DNA from: an uncultured Actinomycetes bacterium
GTDB lineage: Bacteria; Actinomycetota; Thermoleophilia; Solirubrobacterales; 70-9
DNA: 23,054 bases
Direction: 5' to 3'
Assembly (NCBI GenBank): GCA_946886425.1
Contig: CAMPIP010000014.1
Location: forward strand, 1 to 23,054
The position numbers were made by a program, and so were the translations under genes. Below are positions 1 through 6,936 of the stretch, piece by piece. The stretch's first letter is position 1. The number at the start of each line of letters is the position of its first letter. The notes below the pieces were generated by a model. It saw nothing but the letters and a program-made list of their open reading frames with translations, made no database searches and was not told the DNA's origin.

Positions 1-59
1 CTCGAACCCGCGACCTCAAGCTTGGGAAGCTTGCGCTCTACCAACTGAGCTACGTCCGC
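1..59 (-). tRNA. tRNA-Gly (anticodon CCC), 3' part cut by window edge
   Basis: Read on the minus strand from 59 downwards, the sequence shows a 7-nt acceptor strand GCGGACG, then TA, a D-arm (GCTC AGTTGGTA GAGC), and an anticodon arm CAAGC-TTCCCAA-GCTTG. The 7-nt loop places CCC at anticodon positions 34-36, which reads glycine GGG codons. The variable loop and the first strand of the T-arm (GCGGG TTCGAG) follow, and the window ends inside the T-loop. The 3' half of the acceptor stem is therefore missing from view but not necessarily from the genome. A -10-like TAGAAT lies 9 nt upstream. Confidence 0.93.
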
Positions 60-68
60 GCTGGGGCG

Positions 69-74
69 ATTCTA
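69..74 (-). promoter_or_regulatory. -10 element of the tRNA-Gly gene
   Basis: The minus strand reads TAGAAT here, 9 nt before the first tRNA base. The same string CTAGAATCGCC occurs just upstream of the tRNA-Leu gene near 22140-22151, which supports a shared promoter element. The first three bases, TAG, are also the stop codon of the preceding minus-strand gene. No convincing -35 hexamer is visible. Confidence 0.5.
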
Positions 75-419
75 GGGAGATTCCAGCGGCGTCTGCTGGT
101 GGAACGCCAGCTTCCACTCGCCGTCCTCGCGGACGTAGGCGCTGGAGAGCAGGGCGGCGTACTGGAAATCGCCCCGGCGGCCGGAGAAGCGGTAGGTGAG
201 GAGGGCGGAGTCGGCGCCGAGCGGGACCGCGGTCGCGCCCTCGATGGAGAACTCGTCCCAGCCGCCGGCGGCGTCGATGGCGGCGCAAGTAGCCTCCTTG
301 TCGAGCCTCTCCCCGGGGACGATCACCACCGCCTCGTCGCGGAGCCGGCGGCGGTAGGTCTCCCCATCCCCGCCGGCCAGCTCGTGCTCGATGGCGACTA
401 GGGCGGCGACCTGGTCCAT
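72..419 (-). CDS. small NTF2/SnoaL-like (DUF4440-type) protein
   Basis: This gene encodes 115 residues starting MDQVAALVAIEHELA. The pattern is an N-terminal helix, then VVIVPGE, then LLTYRFSGRRGDFQYAALLSSAYVREDGEWKLAFHQQTPL. It matches small cone-shaped NTF2-like folds of the SnoaL/DUF4440 group, where the final strand carries W-x-hydrophobic-x-x-HQQT. Such proteins are enzymes or ligand-binding domains of very mixed function, so no reaction is assigned. The reading frame stays open up to 530, but the ATG at 419 is chosen because it overlaps the stop of the upstream regulator gene by one base (TGATG), a usual sign of translational coupling. The partner regulator suggests a shared small-molecule or stress response, which is inference only. 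Confidence 0.72.
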   Translation of the reverse strand: MDQVAALVAIEHELAGGDGETYRRRLRDEAVVIVPGERLDKEATCAAIDAAGGWDEFSIEGATAVPLGADSALLTYRFSGRRGDFQYAALLSSAYVREDGEWKLAFHQQTPLESP

Positions 420-826
420 CAAGCGATGCCGGAGGCCTGGCGTGTCTGGGTGGCGACGCCCGGTCTCACCGTCGTCCCCGGCAGGCGGTAGAAGTGCTCG
501 GTGGCGCCGCGCACCTGGCGCTCGCCGCAAAGCGCGATCAGGCCGCCCTTGGCCAGCTCGGTGACGTGGTAGTTGGTGTTGCTGAGGGGGATCTGCAGCT
601 CCTGGCTGAGGTCACTGGGGGAGAGGGCGCGCCCACCGTCGAGGCCGAGGATTTCGAGGATCGACACCCGAAGCGGGTGGGCCGTGGTCCGGGCCAGCCG
701 CTCCCAGTCCACCGGGACCGAGTTGCTGCCGTTGCCGTTGCCGCCCGCGTGGGCCGTCCTGACTCCGTTGCCGTTGTGATGGCCCTTGCTGTGTGGGTAG
801 TGACCATTGCGAGCGCTCATGTTCAT
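419..826 (-). CDS. ArsR-type winged-helix transcriptional regulator
   Basis: From the ATG at 826 the product has 135 residues. The first 35 or so are low-complexity and rich in His, Asn and Gly (for example NGHYPHSKGHHNGNG). A winged-helix DNA-binding domain follows: DWERLARTTAHPLRVSILEIL is the typical first helix of ArsR-type proteins, SPSDLSQELQIPLSNTNYHVTEL is the helix-turn-helix, and GGLIALCGERQVRGATEHFYRL forms the wing. I see no obvious metal-binding ELCVCDL-type motif, so the signal sensed is unknown. An in-frame TTG at 838 and an ATG at 820 are alternative starts. It is divergent from the first large exported-protein gene, with about 80 bp between them, so it could control that gene as well as its coupled neighbour. 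This control is not shown by the sequence. Confidence 0.8.
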   Translation of the reverse strand: MNMSARNGHYPHSKGHHNGNGVRTAHAGGNGNGSNSVPVDWERLARTTAHPLRVSILEILGLDGGRALSPSDLSQELQIPLSNTNYHVTELAKGGLIALCGERQVRGATEHFYRLPGTTVRPGVATQTRQASGIA

Positions 827-832
827 CGACGC

Positions 833-864
833 TACCAAAAATTACTGATTCATGTGGTAAAAAT
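833..864. promoter_or_regulatory. AT-rich divergent promoter/operator region
   Basis: This is the only markedly AT-rich patch near the divergent gene pair. It contains an inverted repeat TACCA (833-837) and TGGTA (855-859) with a 17-bp spacer, and a loose direct echo (CCAAAAATT and GGTAAAAAT). A clean -35/-10 pair cannot be picked on either strand; TAATTT on the minus strand is the best -10 candidate. It may be the operator of the adjacent ArsR-type regulator, by position only. Confidence 0.35.
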
Positions 865-873
865 CGGGTAAGG

Positions 874-893
874 GCTTCTCTGGGATGAGAAGC
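874..893 (+). promoter_or_regulatory. 5'-UTR hairpin before the first exported-protein gene
   Basis: GCTTCTC (874-880) and GAGAAGC (887-893) form a perfect 7-bp stem with a 6-nt loop TGGGAT. The stem ends directly before the purine-rich ribosome-binding stretch GAAGGGAG (894-901). It could tune mRNA stability or access to the ribosome-binding site. No function can be proved from the sequence. Confidence 0.4.
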
Positions 894-908
894 GAAGGGA
901 GATGAAGG

Positions 909-3812
909 ATGAGGTCGTCGCCGCGGAAATCGGCTTGCTCAAGGGGGTTTGCGGCGCTCACCGCCGCTACCGGCATCGTTCTCGTATATGCGTTGAGCGC
1001 GAGCATCGCCTGGGGCGCCACCGCTGACGTGATCGCGCCCAGCGACCCTCACGATCCCCGGAAAGACTCGGGCTGGCAGGCCGGCACCTGCACCAAAGAA
1101 CCGCCCGAAGTCCCCGACGTCTGCTCGGTCGAGACGCCGGAGCTGTTCTTCGAACGCGCCGCCGCCCATCCCAACTGGGGCTTTACCCAGTTCATCGTGC
1201 GGAGCGAGGAACAACCGCTCGGGCCGGTGCCGAGCGCCGAACTGGAGACGGTCCGGGTCGACCTCCCGGTCGGCCTCAGCGTCAACCCTGGGGCGACGCC
1301 GCGCTGCCCGCTCGCGACCTTCGAATCCGGCGCGGGCAATTGCGAAGCGCTCGGCGCCAAGGTCGGCGAAAGCGCGGTCACGGCGGCGGGGCCGCTCGGG
1401 CTCCCGGTCGCCCCGATCCCGGGCGTCACCAAAGTGCCGGTCTTCAACATCGTCCCGCCCCCGGGCGAGCCGGCCCGGTTCGGGCTCGAACTGGCCGGCA
1501 ACGAAGTCTTCCTCAAGGCCGACGTCGCCTACGACAGCGACTACCACGAGGGGTTCACGATCGCGGTGCCGAAAGCGCTGCCGGTCGAAGTCCCGGTGGA
1601 GGGGTTGATCAACGCGCTGATCCTGAAAAACCGGCTCTTCTTCAACGGACGGGCTGGCGACGGGACCTTCATCACCACCCCCAGTACGTGCCTCGGGCCG
1701 GCCTTCACCGCCTCGGGCACCGTCTACTCGACCTACCTGCTGGCCGCCTCCTACTCGGAACAGGCGCAGCCTGGCTATGCCTTCCCCGGCAGCGCCCAGC
1801 CGCCGCTGGAATCGCCGATCCCGCCCGGGACCTCGCCGAAAGAATGCGCGACGATCCCCTACGCGCCGACGCTCGCCGTCAACCCCAATACCGCCGACGT
1901 CAACTCACCTGCCGGTGCCAGCGTCGGCGTGGCCGTACCGCACATCGTCGGCGCCGACAACCAGGACAGCTCTACGACCAGGGCCGCCCAGGTGACCCTG
2001 CCGCGGGGGATGGGGATCAATCCCTCGGCGGCCAACGGCCTGCAGGTCTGCACCGATGCCCAGTTCGGCAAGGGCACCAAGAACCCAACCGGCTGCCCGG
2101 CGGCGTCGAAGATAGGCCGCGTCGAGATCGGTTCGCCCCCGCTTCCCGAAGGCAGCCTCGCCGGCGATGTCTTCGTCGGCGAGCAGTTGAGCCGCGACCC
2201 GGAATCCGGCAACGAGTACCGGATCTTCATCAACGCCGAGTCGGACCGGTACGGGATCAAGGTGCGGCTGGTCGGCAACGTCCGCGCCAACCCCCTCACC
2301 GGCCAGCTGACCACCACCATCGCGGAAACGCCGCAGGTGCCGTTCACCAGCTTCGACCTCCGCTTCGACGGCGGTGCCCAGGCGGTATTGAGCAGCCCGC
2401 CGACCTGCGGACCCAACACCCCGACCGCGCAGATGACGCCCTGGTCGGGGAATCCGCCCGCCTCCCCTTCCAGCCCCTTCACCCTGACCAGCGCTCCCGG
2501 CGGCGGCGCCTGCGCCAAGACGATGGCCGAGCGCCCCTTCGCGCCGGGCTTCTCGCTGAAGCCGGACAGCGCCAAGGCCGGCGCCTTCAGCCCGGTCCGT
2601 CTCCGCCTCACCCGCCCCGACGGCCAGCAGGAGCTGAAGGGCGCCGACCTGCTGCTGCCGGCGGGGATGGTCGGCAAGCTTGCCGGGATCCCCTACTGCT
2701 CGGAGCCGGCGCTGGCGGCAGCGGCGGCAAGCGCCGGTCGGGCCGAGCAGTCGTCCCCGAGCTGCCCCGCGGCCAGCCAGGTTGGCAGCGCCGGGGTCAG
2801 CGCCGGCACCGGTCCCTCGCCCCTGCGGATCGCCGGCAAGGTCTTCCTCGCAGGCCCCTACCACGGGGCTCCTCTCTCCCTGGCAGTCGTCACCCCCGCC
2901 ACGGCCGGGCCGTTCGATCTCGGCACGGCCGTGGTGAGGGTGGCGCTGTTCGTGGAACCCGAAACGGTTCAGGTCCACGCGGTCTCCGACCCGGTTCCCG
3001 ACGTCTTCGGCGGCGCCCAGTTGAGCATCCGCACGATCGACCTCGACCTCGACCGCAAGAGCTTCACCCTCAACCCGACCAGCTGCGCGCCGCTCGCCAC
3101 CACCGGCTCGATCAGGGGCGGCGGGGCGGACCCGACCACCCCGGCCGCCTTCAGCTCCTTCGCCGCCAACGCGCCATTCCAGACCACCGACTGCCAGACC
3201 TTGCGCTTCCGGCCGAAGTTGTCCACCCGCCTGTTCGGCAAGCGCAAGTCGACGCGGCGTTCGCGGCATCCGAAGTTCCGCGCCACCCTGATCGCCCGCG
3301 ACGGCGACGCCAACATCGCCCGGGCGGCGCTGACCCTGCCTCATTCCGAGTTCCTCGAGCAGTCCCACATCCGCACGATCTGCACCCGCGTCCAGCTCGC
3401 TGCCCACGCCTGCCCGAAGGCGGCGGTGTACGGACACGCTCGCGCGAAGACGCCGCTGCTCGACGACGAACTCGCCGGGCCGGTCTACCTGGTCTCCTCG
3501 GACAACGAACTTCCCGACCTGCTCGTTGACCTGCGCGGCCAGGTCAACGTCAGGCTGCGCGGCGTGATCAGCGCCGTCGCCGGCCGGATCAAGACCGTTT
3601 TCCGCAGCGTCCCCGACGTGCCGGTCAGCAAGTTCGTGCTGACCATGAAGGGCGGCAAGAAGGGCCTGCTGGTCAACTCGCGCAACCTCTGCGCGAAGCG
3701 GGCCTTCTCCCACCTCACCCTCAAGGGCCAGAACGGCAAGAAGCTGATCAAGAAGCGGCTGCGGCTGCGGGTACCGGCCTGCGGCAAGAAGGGCAAGAAG
3801 CGCGGCCGCTAG
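909..3812 (+). CDS. exported four-module cysteine-rich protein, copy 1 of 3
   Basis: The product has 967 residues. Residues 1-37 form a signal peptide: basic start, hydrophobic stretch GIVLVYALSASIA, likely cleavage near AWGATA. I do not recognise the family. The mature chain divides into four divergent repeats, each with an LP-x-G strand, a CP-x-x-S-x-x-G segment, a GxVYL or EVFL strand and a closing P-x-x-C. The core cysteines of the four repeats are 133/145/261, 381/396/500, 597/619/726 and 825/835/928. Another cysteine precedes each repeat (72, 313, 535, 762), and with C61 and C958 the mature total is 18. The C-terminus is basic (GKKGKKRGR). I see no transmembrane anchor or LPXTG signal. 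The start ATG has GAAGGGAG upstream. It is likely a disulfide-stabilised surface or wall protein; no enzyme motif was seen. Confidence 0.9.
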   Translation: MRSSPRKSACSRGFAALTAATGIVLVYALSASIAWGATADVIAPSDPHDPRKDSGWQAGTCTKEPPEVPDVCSVETPELFFERAAAHPNWGFTQFIVRSEEQPLGPVPSAELETVRVDLPVGLSVNPGATPRCPLATFESGAGNCEALGAKVGESAVTAAGPLGLPVAPIPGVTKVPVFNIVPPPGEPARFGLELAGNEVFLKADVAYDSDYHEGFTIAVPKALPVEVPVEGLINALILKNRLFFNGRAGDGTFITTPSTCLGPAFTASGTVYSTYLLAASYSEQAQPGYAFPGSAQPPLESPIPPGTSPKECATIPYAPTLAVNPNTADVNSPAGASVGVAVPHIVGADNQDSSTTRAAQVTLPRGMGINPSAANGLQVCTDAQFGKGTKNPTGCPAASKIGRVEIGSPPLPEGSLAGDVFVGEQLSRDPESGNEYRIFINAESDRYGIKVRLVGNVRANPLTGQLTTTIAETPQVPFTSFDLRFDGGAQAVLSSPPTCGPNTPTAQMTPWSGNPPASPSSPFTLTSAPGGGACAKTMAERPFAPGFSLKPDSAKAGAFSPVRLRLTRPDGQQELKGADLLLPAGMVGKLAGIPYCSEPALAAAAASAGRAEQSSPSCPAASQVGSAGVSAGTGPSPLRIAGKVFLAGPYHGAPLSLAVVTPATAGPFDLGTAVVRVALFVEPETVQVHAVSDPVPDVFGGAQLSIRTIDLDLDRKSFTLNPTSCAPLATTGSIRGGGADPTTPAAFSSFAANAPFQTTDCQTLRFRPKLSTRLFGKRKSTRRSRHPKFRATLIARDGDANIARAALTLPHSEFLEQSHIRTICTRVQLAAHACPKAAVYGHARAKTPLLDDELAGPVYLVSSDNELPDLLVDLRGQVNVRLRGVISAVAGRIKTVFRSVPDVPVSKFVLTMKGGKKGLLVNSRNLCAKRAFSHLTLKGQNGKKLIKKRLRLRVPACGKKGKKRGR

Positions 3813-3889
3813 GCGGATTGAAGGCCGCGGCGAGCGGGTAGCGCTGACACATCGGTCCTTTGGTCAGGCGAAGCTGGGAGGGAGATTCG

Positions 3890-6820
3890 GTGAAAAGTCG
3901 AGCGGGGAAAAGGTCGCTGACCGTCGGCGCCGCGATCGCGGCACTCGCGCTGCTCCTCCTCGCCCCGCCGGCGGGTGCCGTCGACATCATCGAAAGCCAG
4001 GAGCCGGGCGGCAAACCGGAAACCGCGGCGGCGGGCTGGCAGGCCGGCACCTGTCTCGCCGATCCCTGCTCGGCGGAAACGCCGGGCCTGTTCTTCACCC
4101 AGGCCGCCGGGCACCCGCCCAAAGGCTTCACCCAGATCATCGTCAAGCACACCGGGCCGTTCGAAGACCCGGTCGGCAACCTGAAGACGGTCTTCGTCGA
4201 CCTGCCGCCCGGCCTCAGCGTCAACCCCCAGGCGACCCCGCAGTGCGTCCTCGAGGGCGGGAAATTCCCCGCCGCCGGCTGTCCGGCGGCGAGCCGGGTC
4301 GGCGAAAGCTTCGTGACCGTCTCGGTCCTGGGCCTGATCCCGGCCGGGCCGCTGCCGTTCCCCGTCTACAACATCGCCCCGCGCCCGGGCGAACCGGCCC
4401 GCTTCGGGTTCCAGCTCAGCCTCGCCGGCATCCCAGGGCTGCCACCGCTGGTCAACCTCGGCGAAGTCTTCCTCAACGCCGGCGTCCAGTGGGAGGGCGA
4501 TTACCACGAGTACTTCACGATCCACGTCCCCTCGGTGGGCGGGGTCGAGATCCTCAAAAACCGGCTGGTCTTCGACGGCGGCACGGAAACCCAGCCCGGG
4601 GGTGGCAGGTTCCTGACCAACCCGAGCACCTGCGAGAACCCCGAAGTCGAACCGTTCAAGAGTCGGTACACGACCTACCTGCACGCCGACTCCCAGGAGG
4701 AACCCGCTCCCGACGACGAATACGACGTCGCCGCGCCGGCGCCGCCCAGCCCGGCCTTCCTCGCCGGCTCGCAGGCGCTCGCTTCGCCGCTGCCGAAAGG
4801 CGCCAAACCCGAAGGGTGCGGGAGCGTCCCGTTCACCCCGGTCACCTCCGCCGACCCGGGAACCAGCCAGACCGACTCCCCCGGCGGGGCGACGGTGAAC
4901 GTGGCGGTGCCGTTCAACCCGACCGCGGACGTGTACCAGTCCAACGTCAGGGTGGCGCGGGTGACGTTGCCGCAGGGGATGGGTGTGAACCCCTCGGCGG
5001 CGCCGGGCCTGCAGACCTGCAGCGACGGGCAGTTCGGCAGGGGGACGCGGAATCCGATCGCCTGCCCGGCCGCCTCGAAGATCGGCACCGTCTCGATCGA
5101 GACGCCGGTGCTCCCCGACGGAACCCTGAGCGGCAACGTCTACCTCGGGGAGCAGCGCAGCCGCGACCCCGAATCCGGCAACCAGTTCCGAATCCTCCTC
5201 GCTGCCGAGTCGGCGGCCCGCGGCATCTCGGTGCGGCTGCTTGGCAACGTCATCGCCAACCGTCAAACCGGCCAGCTGACCGCGGTCGTCGACGAAGCTC
5301 CGCAGGTCCCGTTCGACCTCGTCCAGGTGAGGTTCGACGGCGGGCCCCGGGCGCCCCTGACCAGCCCGCCGACCTGCGGGCCGAACCGCACCTCGCACGC
5401 GATGACCGCCTGGTCGGGGACGCCTGACAGCGGTCCCGACGACGCCGGCTTCACCCTGAGCAGCGCCCCGGGCGGCGGTCCCTGCGCCAAGTCGCTCGGC
5501 GAGCGGCCCTTCAGCCCGAGCTTCGCCGCCAGGCCGGATAGCGACCGGGCGGCGGAGTTCACGCCGTTCCGTGTCCACATCGAGCGTGGCGACGGTCAGC
5601 AGGAGCTGAAGGTCGTCGACATCACCCTGCCGCCGGGAGCGACGGCGAAGCTGGCCGGTACGCCCTACTGCCCGCCGCAGCGGATCGCCGCCGCGGCCGG
5701 CAGCTCCGGCGCCGCCGAGCAGGCCGACCCCAGCTGTCCTGACAGCAGCCTCGTCGGGGTTGCCAGGGTCGCCGCCGGCTCCGGTCCCTCGCCGCTGCGG
5801 ATCGACGGCAAGGCCTATCTGGCCGGTCCCTACCGGGGGGCGCCGCTCTCGCTGGCGGTGGTGACCCCCGCCGTCGCAGGGCCCTTCGACCTCGGCACCG
5901 TGGTGGTCCAGGTGCCGCTGTACCTCGACCCGGAGACCGCCCAGATCCACGCCGTCTCCGATCCGATCCCCGACGTCTTCGGTGGCGTCAAGCTCGACAT
6001 CCGCTCCGTCGACGTCAGCGTCGACAAGAAGGAGTTCACGCTCAACGGCACCAACTGCTCGCGGTTCGCGACGAACGGCGTCCTGCGCGGGGGCGGTTCC
6101 GACCCGACGAGCGAGGCCGCCTACTCGAGCTTCGCCGTCTCGGCACCCTTCCAGGCGACCGACTGCGCCCGGCTCGGCTTCCGCCCGAAGCTGAACCTGC
6201 GCCTGTTCGGGGCGACGAAGCGCGCCAAGCACCCCCGCCTCAGGGCGATCCTGCGGGCGCGGGCGGGCGACGCCAACATCGCCCGCGCCTCGGTGGCGCT
6301 GCCGCACGCGCTCTTCCTCGACCAGTCGAGCCTCTCGACGATCTGCACCCGGGTCCAGTTCGCCGCCGAGGCCTGCCCGAAAAAATCGAGGTACGGCCGC
6401 GCGATCGCGACGACGCCGCTGCTCGACGAGCCGCTCCGCGGCCCCGTCTACCTGCGCTCGTCGAACAACCCCCTCCCGGACCTCGTCGCCCACCTACGGG
6501 GCCAGGTCGAGATCGACCTGGTCGGCCGGATCGACAGTTTCCGGGGCGGCATCCGCACCACCTTCGACCGGGTCCCCGACGTACCGGTCTCCCGCTTCAC
6601 GATGTTCCTCCCGGGTGGCAAGCGGGGACTGCTCGTCGCCTCCCGCAACCTCTGCGCCAAGCCGGTCAGGGCGATCGTCCAGTTGAGAGGCCAGAACGGC
6701 AAGAAAGCGAACCGCCGGCCGAAGTTGCGGACGCCCTGCAAGGGCAAGCGCGGCAAGCACGGCAAGCACGGCAAGGCGAAGCACAACGCCAAGGGGAAGA
6801 ACGGTGCAAACGGAAAATGA
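3890..6820 (+). CDS. exported four-module cysteine-rich protein, copy 2 of 3
   Basis: I chose the GTG at 3890 because GGGAGGGA lies about 7 nt upstream and the product then begins with a good signal peptide (MKSRAGKRSL, then TVGAAIAALALLLLAPPAGA). A longer version from the TTG at 3860 is possible. The 976 residues align end to end with its neighbours: core cysteines at 119/131/248, 377/392/496, 594/616/723 and 819/829/922, again 18 in total. Long blocks are identical to copy 1, such as SRDPESGN, APLSLAVVTPA and GDANIARA. The tail after C950 is very basic, with repeated GKHGKHGKAKH. Only 77 bp separate it from copy 1 and I see no clear promoter or terminator there, so co-transcription with copy 1 is likely. 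Function unknown. Confidence 0.9.
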   Translation: MKSRAGKRSLTVGAAIAALALLLLAPPAGAVDIIESQEPGGKPETAAAGWQAGTCLADPCSAETPGLFFTQAAGHPPKGFTQIIVKHTGPFEDPVGNLKTVFVDLPPGLSVNPQATPQCVLEGGKFPAAGCPAASRVGESFVTVSVLGLIPAGPLPFPVYNIAPRPGEPARFGFQLSLAGIPGLPPLVNLGEVFLNAGVQWEGDYHEYFTIHVPSVGGVEILKNRLVFDGGTETQPGGGRFLTNPSTCENPEVEPFKSRYTTYLHADSQEEPAPDDEYDVAAPAPPSPAFLAGSQALASPLPKGAKPEGCGSVPFTPVTSADPGTSQTDSPGGATVNVAVPFNPTADVYQSNVRVARVTLPQGMGVNPSAAPGLQTCSDGQFGRGTRNPIACPAASKIGTVSIETPVLPDGTLSGNVYLGEQRSRDPESGNQFRILLAAESAARGISVRLLGNVIANRQTGQLTAVVDEAPQVPFDLVQVRFDGGPRAPLTSPPTCGPNRTSHAMTAWSGTPDSGPDDAGFTLSSAPGGGPCAKSLGERPFSPSFAARPDSDRAAEFTPFRVHIERGDGQQELKVVDITLPPGATAKLAGTPYCPPQRIAAAAGSSGAAEQADPSCPDSSLVGVARVAAGSGPSPLRIDGKAYLAGPYRGAPLSLAVVTPAVAGPFDLGTVVVQVPLYLDPETAQIHAVSDPIPDVFGGVKLDIRSVDVSVDKKEFTLNGTNCSRFATNGVLRGGGSDPTSEAAYSSFAVSAPFQATDCARLGFRPKLNLRLFGATKRAKHPRLRAILRARAGDANIARASVALPHALFLDQSSLSTICTRVQFAAEACPKKSRYGRAIATTPLLDEPLRGPVYLRSSNNPLPDLVAHLRGQVEIDLVGRIDSFRGGIRTTFDRVPDVPVSRFTMFLPGGKRGLLVASRNLCAKPVRAIVQLRGQNGKKANRRPKLRTPCKGKRGKHGKHGKAKHNAKGKNGANGK

Positions 6821-6830
6821 CAATCCGCAC

Positions 6831-6858
6831 TTGACTGACGAGAGCGCCTGTGTAATGT
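6831..6858 (+). promoter_or_regulatory. candidate sigma-70-type promoter of copy 3
   Basis: TTGACT (6831-6836) and TAATGT (6853-6858) are separated by 16 bp, a good match to the housekeeping consensus. They lie just after the stop of copy 2 and about 80 bp before the copy 3 start. This suggests that copy 3 can be transcribed independently of copies 1 and 2. Confidence 0.6.
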
Positions 6859-6936
6859 CTTCAGCGGGAGCAGTACAGGGCGCCACGCAGGGGCGGCGAT
6901 TTTCGAAAGCTCGTTGCGTAACGGAGGAGGGACTAG

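Noticed and set aside
3839..3870. A weak inverted repeat between copies 1 and 2 considered as a terminator.
   Set aside because: The match is short and imperfect with a long loop and no T-run.
1905..6493. Very long minus-strand open frames (about 600 and 890 codons) opposite copies 1 and 2.
   Set aside because: Their translations are low-complexity Arg/Gly/Ala/Asp-rich with no domain pattern. They mirror well-supported plus-strand genes, which is typical of antisense frames in high-GC DNA.
6751..6790. Short direct repeats GGCAAGCAC near the end of copy 2, considered as a repeat element.
   Set aside because: They simply encode the GKH repeats of the basic protein tail and are within the reading frame.
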